Of a DNA stretch of 64,000 nucleotides, positions 52,325 through 62,116 are shown one piece after another. Made by a program: the position numbers and the translations under genes. The notes beneath the pieces are model-generated. The model did no database searches. It was not told the origin of the DNA and saw only the letters and a program-made list of their open reading frames with translations. How positions within the stretch are numbered: the stretch's first letter is position 1; each line of letters starts with the position of its first letter. Origin of the DNA: Dolichospermum sp. DET69 (GTDB lineage: Bacteria > Cyanobacteriota > Cyanobacteriia > Cyanobacteriales > Nostocaceae); the NCBI GenBank assembly GCA_017355425.1, contig CP070233.1:2087501-2151500 (forward strand). Reading direction: 5' to 3'.

Positions 52325-53758
52325 CTGAACTATGATTCTCGTGATTTATTTGATGAAGATGTCTGAACTGTGATTCTCGTGATTTATTTGATGGAGATGA
52401 TTAGATAATTATGCAAATCATCTTCATCATAAAAATCAAATAAATCATAGTTCAGACAGCGATTTATTTGATGAAGATGTCTGAACTGTGATTCTCGTGA
52501 TTTATTTGATGGAGATGATTAGATAATTATGCAAATCATCTTCATCATAAAAATCAAATAAATCATAGTTCAGACAGCGATTTATTTGATGAAGATGTCT
52601 GAACTGTGATTCTCGTGATTTATTTGATGAAGATGATTAGATAATTATGCAAATCATCTTCATCATAAAAATCAAATAAATCATAGTTCAGACGAAGATT
52701 TATTTGATGAAGATGTCTGAACTGTGATTCTCGTGATTTATTTGATGAAGATGATTAAATAATTACGCAAATCATCTTCATCATAAAAATCAAATAAATC
52801 ATAGTTCAGACGACGATTTATTTGATGAAGATGTCTGAACTGTGATTCTCGTGATTTATTTGATGAAGATGATTAGATAATTACGCAAATCATCTTCATC
52901 ATAAAAATCAAATAAATCATAGTTCAGACGAAGATTTATTTGATGAAGATGTCTGAACTGTGATTCTCGTGATTTATTTGATGAAGATGATTAGATAATT
53001 ACGCAAATCATCTTCATCATAAAAATCAAATAAATCATAGTTCAGACGAAGATTTATTTGATGAAGATGTCTGAACTGTGATTCTCGTGATTTATTTGAT
53101 GAAGATGATTAAATAATTACGCAAATCATCTTCATCATAAAAATCAAATAAATCATAGTTCAGACGACGATTTATTTAATGAAGATGTCTGAACTGTGAT
53201 TCTCGTGATTTATTTGATGAAGATGATTAGATAATTACGCAAATCATCTTCATCATAAAAATCAAATAAATCATAGTTCAGACGAAGATTTATTTGATGA
53301 AGATGTCTGAACTGTGATTCTCGTGATTTATTTGATGAAGATGATTAAATAATTACGCAAATCATCTTCATCATAAAAATCAAATAAATCATAGTTCAGA
53401 CGACGATTTATTTAATGAAGATGTCTGAACTGTGATTCTCGTGATTTATTTGATGAAGATGATTAAATAATTACGCAAATCATCTTCATCATAAAAATCA
53501 AATAAATCATAGTTCAGACGAAGATTTATTTGATGAAGATGTCTGAACTGTGATTCTCGTGATTTATTTGATGAAGATGATTAAATAATTACGCAAATCA
53601 TCTTCATCATAAAAATCAAATAAATCATAGTTCAGACGACGATTTATTTAATGAAGATGTCTGAACTGTGATTCTCGTGATTTATTTGATGAAGATGATT
53701 AAATAATTACGCAAATCATCTTCATCATAAAAATCAAATAAATCATAGTTCAGACGAT
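52325..53758. repeat. Twelve-unit 118-bp palindromic array between serA and prmA
   Basis: Each unit of about 118 bp begins GTCTGAACTGTGATTCTCGT, runs through GATTTATTTGATGAAGATGA to a short AT-rich centre, and returns as TCATCTTCATCATAAAAATC and AAATAAATCATAGTTCAGAC. One unit can therefore fold into a near-perfect hairpin of about 45 bp. Units differ at few sites: AGATAATTATG versus AAATAATTACG, and joints GACAGCG, GACGAAG or GACGACG, several alternating regularly. No open frame or CRISPR-like spacer is present. A single related arm (GTCTGAACTATGATTTT) follows btpA at 20237. Confidence 0.95.
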
Positions 53759-53787
53759 AATTTACTTAATTAAGATGATTAATTTAT

Positions 53788-54708
53788 ATGGCAAATACTT
53801 GGTGGGAACTGAATATCTTATCTGAACCAGATTTAGAAGATACTATATTTTGGCGCTTGGAAAAATTTGGCTGTCGTGGTACAGCAGTAGAAATTAAGGG
53901 CAATGTCTCCTTTGTCAAGGCTTATTTACCCAGCTTTAAAACACAATTACTAGATTTGGCTGCTTTAACACTGTGGCTGCGTCAAGATGCAATGTGTGTA
54001 GGACTCCCTTTGCCTATCCTCAGTTGGGGTTTAATTGACGAAGAAGACTGGTCTAGTAGCTGGAAACAACATTGGCAACCAGAAGAAATAGGCGATCGCT
54101 TTCTGATTAACCCTGCTTGGCTACCTTTACCTGAATCCTTAGACCGATTAGTAATCCGTCTTGATCCAGGAGTAGCCTTTGGTACAGGTAATCATGCCAC
54201 CACTCAATTATGTTTAGAAGCCCTAGAAATGCGATTCGCTGAAGTTCCCCAATCCTTCCTTGATAGTCCAAAAAAGGGAGAACCCTTAATCATTGCCGAT
54301 ATTGGTTGTGGTTCAGGTATTCTAGGCGTTGGGGCAATATTATTAGGAGCAGGTAAAGTCTATGCCGTTGATAACGATCCTGTAGCAGTAAGATCTACCT
54401 TTAGTAATCGCGCTCTTAATGATATCCGTCCAGAATCTTTAATCCCTATTGAAGGTAGTGTGGACATGATCCGGAAAACAATTAATCAGCCAGTAGACGG
54501 TATTGTTTGTAACATTTTAGCAGATGTAATTATTGAACTACTCCCAGAAATGACCGCAATTACCAAACCTACTACTTGGGGGATATTTAGTGGTATTTTA
54601 CTAGAACAATCCAAAGCCGTAGCTGATGCTTTAGAACAAAATGGTTGGATAGTAGCTACTCTCTGGAAAAAGAAAGAATGGTGTTGTTTAAATGCCCGTC
54701 GTTCTTAA
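53788..54708 (+). CDS. prmA: Ribosomal protein L11 methyltransferase
   Basis: PrmA trimethylates lysines and the N-terminus of ribosomal protein L11 using S-adenosylmethionine. The 306-residue protein has a short N-terminal recognition domain ([20 protein letters not shown]). The hallmark [20 protein letters not shown] is followed by the SAM-binding [20 protein letters not shown] and [14 protein letters not shown], then [14 protein letters not shown] and [10 protein letters not shown]. Identification is secure. The gene stands 30 bases after the hairpin array. Confidence 0.95.
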   Translation: MANTWWELNILSEPDLEDTIFWRLEKFGCRGTAVEIKGNVSFVKAYLPSFKTQLLDLAALTLWLRQDAMCVGLPLPILSWGLIDEEDWSSSWKQHWQPEEIGDRFLINPAWLPLPESLDRLVIRLDPGVAFGTGNHATTQLCLEALEMRFAEVPQSFLDSPKKGEPLIIADIGCGSGILGVGAILLGAGKVYAVDNDPVAVRSTFSNRALNDIRPESLIPIEGSVDMIRKTINQPVDGIVCNILADVIIELLPEMTAITKPTTWGIFSGILLEQSKAVADALEQNGWIVATLWKKKEWCCLNARRS

Positions 54709-54777
54709 TCATTTTCAAAACATTTATCTCCATTTGAATAATAAGTATATAAGAAGCAGAAAATACCCATTTAATCC

Positions 54778-55815
54778 ATGAATAAACAACTACAAGAATA
54801 CAATCCCAGTGGTGTAGCCCAAATCAATGGTAATTTCCTCGGATTACCTGATGATTACGATTCTGCTAATTTAATTATTATCCCTATCCCTTGGGAAGTA
54901 ACCGTTTCCTATCGTGCAGGAACAGCCAAAGGACCACAGCGAATTTTAGATGGTTCACTGCAAATAGATTTATTTGATTTTGATCATCCTGATGGTTGGA
55001 AACAGGGAATATTTATGCTAGAAATTCCCCAGGAAATGATCGAAAAAAATAACCATTATCGTCAACAAGCAGCTAAAATAATTGCCCGTCAAGCTGAGGG
55101 TAAATCATTAACAGATGAACCAGATTTAACTCATATTCTCGCAGCCATTAACCAGGCTGGAGAGCAGGTAAATCAATGGTTATTTACCCAGTCACAAGTA
55201 GCAATGAATCAAGGTAAGAAAGTTGCTGTCATTGGTGGTGATCACAGTTCACCATTAGGGTACTTTCAAGCTTTAGCTCATCAATATGATGACTGGGGAA
55301 TTTTACATATTGATGCCCATGCAGATTTAAGAAATGCCTATGAGGAATTTGAGTTTTCCCATGCTTCTATTATGTTCAATGCCATAAAAATACCGCAAAT
55401 TTCTAAATTAGTCCAAGTAGGTGTGCGGGATATTTGTCATGATGAAGTGCAAATAATTAATCAATCGAATGAACGCATCATTGGTTATTATGATTCAGCA
55501 ATTAAACAACAATTATACTCTGGTAAAACTTGGTTGAATTTATGTCAAGAAATAATCAGCCATTTACCAGAAAAAGTTTATATCAGCTTCGATATTGACG
55601 GTTTAGATCCTAAACTTTGCCCCAATACAGGTACTCCTGTTCCCGGAGGACTGGAATTAGAACAAGTTTATGGTCTATTCCGAGAATTGGTAAATAGTGG
55701 CAGAGAAATTATTGGTTTTGATGTTTGCGAAGTTGGTGACGGAGAATGGGATGGTAACGTTGGTGCGCGAATAGTCTACAAATTAGCAAATTTACTAAAT
55801 TTATCCCAGAAATAG
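54778..55815 (+). CDS. speB: Agmatinase-family ureohydrolase
   Basis: Ureohydrolases use a dinuclear metal centre to release urea. Metal-binding motifs are all present: GGDHSSP, IDAHADLRNAYEEFEFSHAS and SFDIDGLDPKLCPNTGTPVP, with GFDVCEVGDGEWDGNVGARI at the end. At 345 residues it matches the cyanobacterial agmatinase type that acts in arginine catabolism (agmatine to putrescine), consistent with the cyanophycin and arginine genes here. Cyanobacterial relatives include a guanidine hydrolase, so the exact substrate is inferred. A terminator lies about 170 bases after the stop. Confidence 0.85.
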   Translation: MNKQLQEYNPSGVAQINGNFLGLPDDYDSANLIIIPIPWEVTVSYRAGTAKGPQRILDGSLQIDLFDFDHPDGWKQGIFMLEIPQEMIEKNNHYRQQAAKIIARQAEGKSLTDEPDLTHILAAINQAGEQVNQWLFTQSQVAMNQGKKVAVIGGDHSSPLGYFQALAHQYDDWGILHIDAHADLRNAYEEFEFSHASIMFNAIKIPQISKLVQVGVRDICHDEVQIINQSNERIIGYYDSAIKQQLYSGKTWLNLCQEIISHLPEKVYISFDIDGLDPKLCPNTGTPVPGGLELEQVYGLFRELVNSGREIIGFDVCEVGDGEWDGNVGARIVYKLANLLNLSQK

Positions 55816-55841
55816 GCAAAACGCAAAAGAAGTAATAATAC

Positions 55842-55943
55842 AGCGGTATGCACTTAGATGAGATACAGTTATTAAATTACAAACCCTGTAGGGGCGGGGT
55901 TTTCCCACCCTCGATTGTATTTCATCCCACCGAGAACCGCTAT
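55842..55943. repeat. Dispersed repeat, GCGGTATGCACTTG family (copy C)
   Basis: AGCGGTATGCACTTAGATGA at the left and CCACCGAGAACCGCTAT at the right share an AGCGGT inverted end. The centre is GTAGGGGCGGGGTTTTCCCA. Relatives are at 21421, 22456 and 27195. Confidence 0.8.
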
Positions 55944-55984
55944 AATTTCTCTTCATTAATTACCAATTTTCAAGCTATAATCGC

Positions 55985-56013
55985 GGACGGGATCAAACCC
56001 GTCCTTTATTTTT
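55985..56013 (+). terminator. Intrinsic terminator downstream of speB
   Basis: GGACGGG and CCCGTCC form a 7-bp stem with an ATCAAA loop, followed by TTTATTTTT. Confidence 0.7.
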
Positions 56014-56135
56014 GGCTATAAAAATGATTTCCTATCAGATTTTAGGCAATTTGCATACATACTATAGGAAGATGCGAAAAATAGATCATAAAAGTTAGAT
56101 TAATTGGGGATGTTGTTATGCACTGGATTTAAGTC

Positions 56136-56166
56136 AAGGTTTGGTTGTTAGCCAAACCTTTTTTAT
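56136..56166 (+). terminator. Orphan intrinsic terminator, possible small RNA end
   Basis: AAGGTTTGG and CCAAACCTT form a perfect 9-bp stem with a 7-base loop, followed by TTTT. No plus-strand gene lies between this and the speB terminator 120 bases upstream, so it may end a short RNA of about 100-120 nt. Confidence 0.6.
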
Positions 56167-56253
56167 TACTTATTTTTTCCAGGTTGGGGATTGGAGAGAA
56201 AAATTAGCTGAAACTGTTCTCTGTTAATTGTTCTCTAAGCCTAAAAAATTTTA

Positions 56254-57400
56254 TCAAGTCTTTGATGTATTAATAGTAACTGTAATATCTCCTTGCTGTG
56301 TGAATTTAATGACATTACCCATGAGATTCAGCAATATTTGCCGTAAGTGGTCAGAATCCCCTAAATATCTAACGGGTAAATCTGCCATTTCCAGACAAAT
56401 TTTTAATCTTTTTTCTAGTAATTTTGCAGATAATAAATCTATAATTTCTTGAATTATATCTTTTAAAATAAATTCTCTTATTTCCAAAGATAGTTTTCCT
56501 GCTTCTAGTTTCGATAAGTCTAAAATGTCATTAATTATATTGAGTAAATTTTTACCGCTAGATAAAATTATATTTATCGAATCTTGCTGTTCTGGATTTA
56601 AATTACTTAGAGGGTGTTTGAAAAGTATTAAATAAAACCAATAATCTCCAAAAACCTAACCCCCCTGCCCTCACAAGGGTAGGTTTTTTACATTGTCGTG
56701 AGGGCAAGACTTGGAAGACAAGGCAGACAAGGTGGCAAGGGAGGAAAAGCGGACAAAATAAACCATAAACTGAGTATTTTGTGGATAAAATCCACCTTGT
56801 CTACTATCCTTCCTTGTCCTCCTGGTCTTGCCTTTACAGAAAATATTAAAAACCTACACCTGTCAGACCCCCCTGCCCCCCTTCCCTACGTTAGCGCAGC
56901 GTGCCGAAGGCTGGGAAGGGGGGTTTCAAAGCCTCTCTCCGCTTCGGGGAGAGGTTTACAAGAGGGGTTAATTTATACCTTGAAAACTTTTAAAACATCC
57001 TCTTAGAGACAGGATTTCTGCCATACCTAAAATTCCATTCATAGGAGTACGAATTTCATGGCTCATATTCGCTAGAAATGTACTTTTAGCTTGGGTAGCT
57101 GCATTAGCTTTATCTCTTTCTTGCCTCAGTTCTTTAACTAATAAACCTTGCTGAATCGCTATATAAATTTGCAAAATCATCTCATCTAAAAAGTTAATTT
57201 CTCTTTGTTGCCACACATGAATTCAATGACAATAATGAATTATTACTAGTCCCCACAGAGGAGAAGATAGAGTATTAATAATAATTGGGAATGCCGCTAC
57301 AGATTTAATTTGTAACCCCTTTAATAATTCGTAATAACAAGGATCTATTTCGTCCGTTTCGATATCACTAATGACTTGTTTATAGTTATTGTATATATTG
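56254..57400 (-). pseudogene. GAF-type sensor histidine kinase, split by a MITE and truncated
   Basis: Reading on the minus strand, decayed GAF-domain sequence (KSVAAFPIIINTLSSPLWGL, near 57300) reaches a TGA around 57220. It continues [20 protein letters not shown] and the phosphoacceptor box [25 protein letters not shown] (56620-57002) cuts the dimerisation domain after EILSL. Beyond it the kinase resumes (NLLNIINDILDLSKLEAGKL, then the N box QILLNLMGNVIKFTQQGDI) and stops at 56254 before the G boxes. The gene thus has at least an upstream frameshift, a nonsense codon, an insertion and a 3' truncation. It was probably a hybrid two-component sensor. Confidence 0.82.
56620..57002. mobile_element. 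TTA-target MITE inserted in the kinase pseudogene
   Basis: It begins GAGGGTGTTTGAAAAGT and ends ACTTTTAAAACATCCTC. TTA occurs at 56617-56619 and 57003-57005, a 3-bp target duplication. The 383-bp interior includes foreign palindromes and a GACAAGGTGG / CCACCTTGTC inverted pair, so another small repeat has entered it. Confidence 0.88.
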
Positions 57401-57553
57401 ATTACGATTTTCTATATTTTGAAAAAATGTATCTTTCCAAGTAAAATCCATTAAGTTTTACCCGATTACACTGGCGCAATGGCACTAAATTTGTCACAAT
57501 CTATCATTGATGATTTTAAGTAACGTAAAATTACCAGCGCTAGTGATAGTCAG

Positions 57554-59905
57554 ATGATCAACAAACCCCGCAAACGCAGACCAAAAGCCGCGAAAATTAA
57601 TCAGCCTCTTCAAGGTACAATCAAAAAGAGAGTCAGAAAAATGCCAAAACCTTCTCAACAGTTTAGTTGGTTATGGTCTACATTGGCGCTGACTCTGTTG
57701 TTAAGCAGTGCTGGTATCATTATTGCTTTTGGCTGGATTAGTGTCCTTTATATCTTAAATCCCGCACAGGTTAGCTGGGTGAATGATTTTTTACCAAAAT
57801 GGGCAAAAATATCTATAGGTAAACGAGAAATACCCCAGACCTTGACAGCTATTGAACTCAGTTTAACTCAAAAACAACGTCTAGCTGGCGAAACTCTGCC
57901 AATAGATAGTAAATCACAAGACTCTTTTGTATTACCAATTTTCCAAAAACGGACTAAATGTGAATCTAATTGTCAAGAATTAGTAGAACTAAGAATTTAT
58001 CAACGGGCTGATGATTTAGAGTATAAATATCAATCAGAAAAATATTACTATTTAATTAACAAATTGCCTATTATTGGTCTATCCAAAAATTTCATAGAAT
58101 CTCCTACACTTATAAGTATTTCCAACTTAGATAATCAAGAAGCCAAAATATATTTACCTTTAACAAAGGTGAAAGTTTTTACAGATACTAACCTATCTCC
58201 AGGATTTTGGTTTTATCTGCGAGGTGAACATAAAAAGAACGATGATAATATTATCTATGGTCAAATTATTTATTACAACTCTACTCTGAAAAGCTTACAA
58301 CAAATGTTATCTTGGAAAACCCAAAACGGGCAATTACCTAAATGGCAACAGATAACAGGTAATGATGCCAAAGAATTAATTATTGATCAAACGGCAAGTA
58401 TAGAACCAAATTTGCAAGTTTATCAAGTTAAAGCTAGTCAGTTAGTTGTTAATTCTATTTATTTAGAAGCGATTAATTTCCAAAAACCCGCAGTTGATGA
58501 ATTTGCCTTTCAACAATCTCTATTATTAGCCAGAAATGGACTCTGGACTCCTGCTTTTACATGGTTAAAAGCTTTGAAAAAACAGCGTAAACAGCCTTTT
58601 TCAGCAGCAGCACAGGCACAAATAGATGTAATTCGGTTACATTCTGAATTGACAAAAATGCAAGCTGAGAAAAGTTGGGCAAGTCCTAATCAACAAGTTA
58701 CAGCCGATATTATTGATGGTCGTTGGGAAAAAGCTTTGCAGGTATTGGAAACTTCACCTGATTATGGTCAAGAACTTGCTAATTTACTGCAAACAGATAA
58801 AGGCAGAATTTGGAATCGTGCTGCTGTCGCGTTACGACTAGATCCCAATCGTCGGGCAGTTTTAGCTTGGGTAGCACTAATTTATAAAGTGCAACGGGGA
58901 GAAGAAAGAGCTAATGATTGGTTGGAATCACAACCGAATATTAACCCAGAAACAGTTAACTATATTCAAGATATTTTAACTAAACTTGATGATGATAAAA
59001 TAAATGCCCATCCCAGTCGAATTGTTGGGACTGTCAACCAAATTAGTCGGATTAATCAGCAGGATTGGTTGCCAATATCTCTGCAAACTAATTTAAAAAT
59101 TACTGATAATCAAGTTTGGTATCAGGTAGAAGTTAGTGCATTTCATAATGGTACAAGCTGGTTACGTTATCCGTTTGCTAATTTTGATCAACTGCAAAAT
59201 CAACCTCGGAAATTTTGGCGAAAAATTCTCGGTATTAGTTCTGACCCCAGTATGCAAATTATTGTCTGGAAACCTAATGGAGAACAGGAAGTTACTACAA
59301 CTACTATTAAAGCTGTTCAAGTCCAAAATCAGGGTTTGCGTCTGTTAATGTCGGGTTCTGAGTTACCTGAAAGCAAGGTTAAATATCTCCAACCTCGACC
59401 TTTAGCACTGACTGTGGATGCTTTGAAATGGGTAGAACCGTCTCCAGTATCTATTAAGGAGTTATATCAACAAAAACCCCAATTAGTAAAATTAATGTTG
59501 CCCACTATATGGCGAAAATTACAACAATCGGGTGATATTACGGCTGGTACTATTCCTGATTTACAGGAAATGCGCGAAAAAGTGGCTGACTGGCCAGTAC
59601 AGCTAGTTGATTTAACTAATGATCAACAGCAAGAGATTGTCTTGACTATTTCTGCTCCGGCCATAGCATCCTTAAATCAGTCAGATAGTCATAAGTTAGA
59701 ACAGCCAGAGTATCAAAAACGTCCCCGGACTTTGATTTTGTCAGCGGATAGCAACGTAATTTATAGTGATTTTGCCCGTGCAAACCAGCAAACGCTAATA
59801 GCGATCGCTCAACTTACCGATGATCAATCTCTAGCGTTACTGGTAGAAAGAAAACAGGGCTATAGTCTGGAACGGTGGTCACAAACTAATCAGCGATTTG
59901 AATAG
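57554..59905 (+). CDS. Large single-pass membrane protein, unknown function
   Basis: The 783-residue protein begins with a strongly basic cytoplasmic head (MINKPRKRRPKAAKINQPLQ). One membrane span follows (LALTLLLSSAGIIIAFGWIS, about 44-70). The rest is a large soluble region with no signature I recognise. The middle (about 320-470) is helical and could contain TPR-like helices (AAQAQIDVIRLHSELTKM, WEKALQVLETSPDYGQELAN). The C-terminal quarter is strand-rich (RTLILSADSNVIYSDFA). Long, continuous coding without repeats supports a real gene, probably a conserved cyanobacterial hypothetical. It is not in an operon with its neighbours. Confidence 0.8.
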   Translation: MINKPRKRRPKAAKINQPLQGTIKKRVRKMPKPSQQFSWLWSTLALTLLLSSAGIIIAFGWISVLYILNPAQVSWVNDFLPKWAKISIGKREIPQTLTAIELSLTQKQRLAGETLPIDSKSQDSFVLPIFQKRTKCESNCQELVELRIYQRADDLEYKYQSEKYYYLINKLPIIGLSKNFIESPTLISISNLDNQEAKIYLPLTKVKVFTDTNLSPGFWFYLRGEHKKNDDNIIYGQIIYYNSTLKSLQQMLSWKTQNGQLPKWQQITGNDAKELIIDQTASIEPNLQVYQVKASQLVVNSIYLEAINFQKPAVDEFAFQQSLLLARNGLWTPAFTWLKALKKQRKQPFSAAAQAQIDVIRLHSELTKMQAEKSWASPNQQVTADIIDGRWEKALQVLETSPDYGQELANLLQTDKGRIWNRAAVALRLDPNRRAVLAWVALIYKVQRGEERANDWLESQPNINPETVNYIQDILTKLDDDKINAHPSRIVGTVNQISRINQQDWLPISLQTNLKITDNQVWYQVEVSAFHNGTSWLRYPFANFDQLQNQPRKFWRKILGISSDPSMQIIVWKPNGEQEVTTTTIKAVQVQNQGLRLLMSGSELPESKVKYLQPRPLALTVDALKWVEPSPVSIKELYQQKPQLVKLMLPTIWRKLQQSGDITAGTIPDLQEMREKVADWPVQLVDLTNDQQQEIVLTISAPAIASLNQSDSHKLEQPEYQKRPRTLILSADSNVIYSDFARANQQTLIAIAQLTDDQSLALLVERKQGYSLERWSQTNQRFE

Positions 59906-59921
59906 TTACCAGACTGGTACT

Positions 59922-60125
59922 TTATTCTGCTTCGCTGGGAGTTGCCACTTGTCCGCTTTTGAGACTTTGTAATTTTTCTAAAAGAGAATCTACCTCTGCT
60001 TGCAAGTCCATGAACTTCACTTGCTGATCGTCTCGATAGTAAGCCTTCGTTAACTTCTTGACTAAGTTAGCGTGGGATTCGCATTCGGAAACACTGGATG
60101 ACATAGTAGACATAGTGGTTGGCAT
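59922..60125 (-). CDS. Small conserved cyanobacterial coiled-coil protein
   Basis: The 67-residue product ends with a likely coiled coil (VKFMDLQAEVDSLLEKLQSL). A serine-rich head (MPTTMSTMSSSVSECESHAN) and the segment LVKKLTKAYYRDDQQ precede it. It is convergent with the large membrane protein gene and divergent from thrC. The pattern looks like a conserved hypothetical of cyanobacteria, without known role. Confidence 0.7.
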   Translation of the reverse strand: MPTTMSTMSSSVSECESHANLVKKLTKAYYRDDQQVKFMDLQAEVDSLLEKLQSLKSGQVATPSEAE

Positions 60126-60356
60126 TACAAACTTAACTCACACCATTAGAAATGATAGTATTATATACTAATCTTTAACTTTGTTAAAAAATTGTATAGT
60201 TTTCATTCTATACTCTAACTAGGTTACAAATGTAGTAATAAGAGACTCCGATCATGATGACGGTGTTCCATAACTAACATATAGACTTGAAAAGTGGGAT
60301 ACTTGAACCAAAAGCATTCCCAATTCCAAATCCTTAATTAAACAATTTTGAATCCC

Positions 60357-61451
60357 GTGACTTTGAGCCTGTCTGCTGCTAAATCTTATTCTCAACCATG
60401 GCCAGGGCTGATCGAAGCCTATCGTCAATACCTGCCTGTCAGCGAAAAAACCCCTGTGGTAACTCTGTTGGAAGGTAACACACCTTTGATTCCCGCGCCA
60501 GCGATCGCCGACCGTATTGGCAGACAGGTGAAGGTGTATGTCAAATATGATGGACTTAACCCCACTGGTAGCTTTAAAGACCGGGGGATGACAATGGCAA
60601 TTTCTAAAGCAGCAGAAGCAGGTGCTAAAGCTGTAATTTGTGCCAGCACTGGTAATACCTCTGCCGCCGCTGCTGCCTATGCTAGACGCGGAGGAATGAA
60701 GCCATTTGTCCTGATTCCTGATGGCTATGTAGCTTTAGGTAAGCTCGCACAAGCGTTACTTTATGGGGCGGAAGTCCTAGCCATTCAAGGCAATTTTGAC
60801 CGCGCCCTGGAAATTGTCCGGGAAATGGCAGATCAGTATCCCATCACTTTAGTTAATTCTGTCAACCCCTATCGTTTAGAAGGGCAAAAAACTGGAGCTT
60901 TTGAAGTTGTTGATGCTTTAGGTGATGCTCCCGATTGGTTATGTATTCCGGTAGGGAATGCGGGCAATATCACAGCATATTGGATGGGTTTTTGTCAATA
61001 CCATCAAGACGGAAAATGCGATCGCTTACCGAAAATGATGGGTTTTCAAGCTGCTGGTGCTGCACCTTTGGTATCTGGTAAACCGGTGGCATATCCAGAA
61101 ACCCTGGCTACAGCCATTAGAATTGGGAATCCAGCCAGTTGGGATAAAGCCATTGCAGCGCAAACAGCTAGTCAGGGAAGTTTCCGGTCTGTGACTGACG
61201 AGGAAATTCTCGACGCTTATCGCTTATTAGCATCATCAGAGGGAATTTTCTGTGAACCTGCCAGCGCTGCTTCTGTAGCGGGTTTATTACAAGTAAAAGA
61301 CGAAGTTCCCACAGGAGCAACGGTAGTCTGTGTTCTCACTGGTAATGGTTTAAAAGACCCAGATACGGCAATTAAACACAGTCATGCCCAATTTAAACAG
61401 GGAATTGCCGCAGATGTCAAAGCTGTAGCCGAAGCGATGGGGTTTGAGTAA
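60357..61451 (+). CDS. thrC: Threonine synthase
   Basis: ThrC converts O-phosphohomoserine to threonine using pyridoxal phosphate. The 364-residue protein has [16 protein letters not shown], the cofactor lysine in [35 protein letters not shown], the phosphate loop [14 protein letters not shown] and the C-terminal [12 protein letters not shown]. Translation may begin at GTG 60357 ([11 protein letters not shown]), which matches the usual MTLS start. TTG 60348 is three codons upstream in frame and also possible. It is monocistronic. Confidence 0.95.
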   Translation: MTLSLSAAKSYSQPWPGLIEAYRQYLPVSEKTPVVTLLEGNTPLIPAPAIADRIGRQVKVYVKYDGLNPTGSFKDRGMTMAISKAAEAGAKAVICASTGNTSAAAAAYARRGGMKPFVLIPDGYVALGKLAQALLYGAEVLAIQGNFDRALEIVREMADQYPITLVNSVNPYRLEGQKTGAFEVVDALGDAPDWLCIPVGNAGNITAYWMGFCQYHQDGKCDRLPKMMGFQAAGAAPLVSGKPVAYPETLATAIRIGNPASWDKAIAAQTASQGSFRSVTDEEILDAYRLLASSEGIFCEPASAASVAGLLQVKDEVPTGATVVCVLTGNGLKDPDTAIKHSHAQFKQGIAADVKAVAEAMGFE

Positions 61452-61616
61452 ATTTTCGGGGTTAAAAACAAGGGTTGGGTAATGACTGATTATCAAGTGC
61501 GATCAATTTGGTGGATGCCAACCCGCTTTAACCCAACTTTACGCACAGTAACAGCTAAACTATATTTTAGCCAAGCTATCGCTCCTGAGTTGTAAAGTAA
61601 CAACCAAACTTAGTTT

Positions 61617-61855
61617 GTAACCGTTCACGGGGGGTACAAAAAACGCTCTATACGAGATTCAACGAAAACAGTATGAAAAATGGTATAGATTTGATTTTTT
61701 TAGGTTATTTGAAATTCGCAAAATCTCTATATCGGGTTGCAAATCGTTTTCTAGCCAATTTAGAAACCATTCGTTAATATGTCAAGTTAGCTGAAAAGCT
61801 CAACAGACAAAGCTTTCAGGCTTTCTAATAAATTCTCCCCCCTGTGAACGGTTAC
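61617..61855. mobile_element. IS66-type MITE with 8-bp target duplication
   Basis: The 239-bp element has inverted ends GTAACCGTTCACGGGGGG and CCCCCCTGTGAACGGTTAC, differing at one position. The octamer CTTAGTTT flanks it on both sides (61609-61616 and 61856-61863). Ends starting GTAA and 8-bp duplications are hallmarks of the IS66 family. No gene is inside. It stops 13 bases before the hicAB -35 box. Confidence 0.88.
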
Positions 61856-61868
61856 CTTAGTTTTTTAC

Positions 61869-61897
61869 TTGACAGTCGGACATTTTTGTCCGATAAT
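61869..61897 (+). promoter_or_regulatory. hicAB promoter with operator palindrome
   Basis: TTGACA (61869-61874) and GATAAT (61892-61897) are 17 bases apart. The spacer holds a perfect inverted repeat, TCGGACATTTTTGTCCGA (61876-61893), which overlaps the -10 box and is well placed for repression by the HicB helix-turn-helix. The start codon is only 6 bases beyond the -10 box, so the transcript is probably leaderless. Confidence 0.75.
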
Positions 61898-61903
61898 TTG
61901 TAG

Positions 61904-62116
61904 ATGAAAGGAAATGAGTTTATCAAAAAGGTGAAAAAGTTAGCAAAAAAGCGTGGTATTGAAGCCTATGTTGACACAAAACGTGGCAAAGGAAGTCACG
62001 TCACACTGTATTTTGGAGATCATGTCACCATAGTTCGTAACCCAAAAGATGAACTCAAAACCGGCACTTTTCAAGCTATGTTAAATCAGTTGGGAATTGC
62101 AGAACATGAAATTTAA
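61904..62116 (+). CDS. hicA: HicA-type mRNA interferase toxin
   Basis: The 70-residue protein of the HicA family cleaves mRNA and is held inactive by HicB. It begins MKGNEFIKKVKKLAKKRGIE. The active-site GKGSHVTLYFGDHVTIVRNP carries the catalytic His in the GSH motif of the double-stranded RNA-binding-like fold. The end (TGTFQAMLNQLGI) is the common 'L-x-x-I-L-k-q-lGI' helix. It overlaps the following hicB gene, so the pair is co-translated. No Shine-Dalgarno site is seen, which fits a leaderless mRNA. Confidence 0.88.
   Translation: MKGNEFIKKVKKLAKKRGIEAYVDTKRGKGSHVTLYFGDHVTIVRNPKDELKTGTFQAMLNQLGIAEHEI

Noticed and set aside
52325-53758. CRISPR array
   Set aside because: Units are about 118 bp and nearly identical throughout, with no unique spacers of constant length and no cas genes nearby.
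56698-57006. 102-residue plus-strand frame
   Set aside because: It lies wholly inside the MITE interior and consists of translated palindromic repeats.
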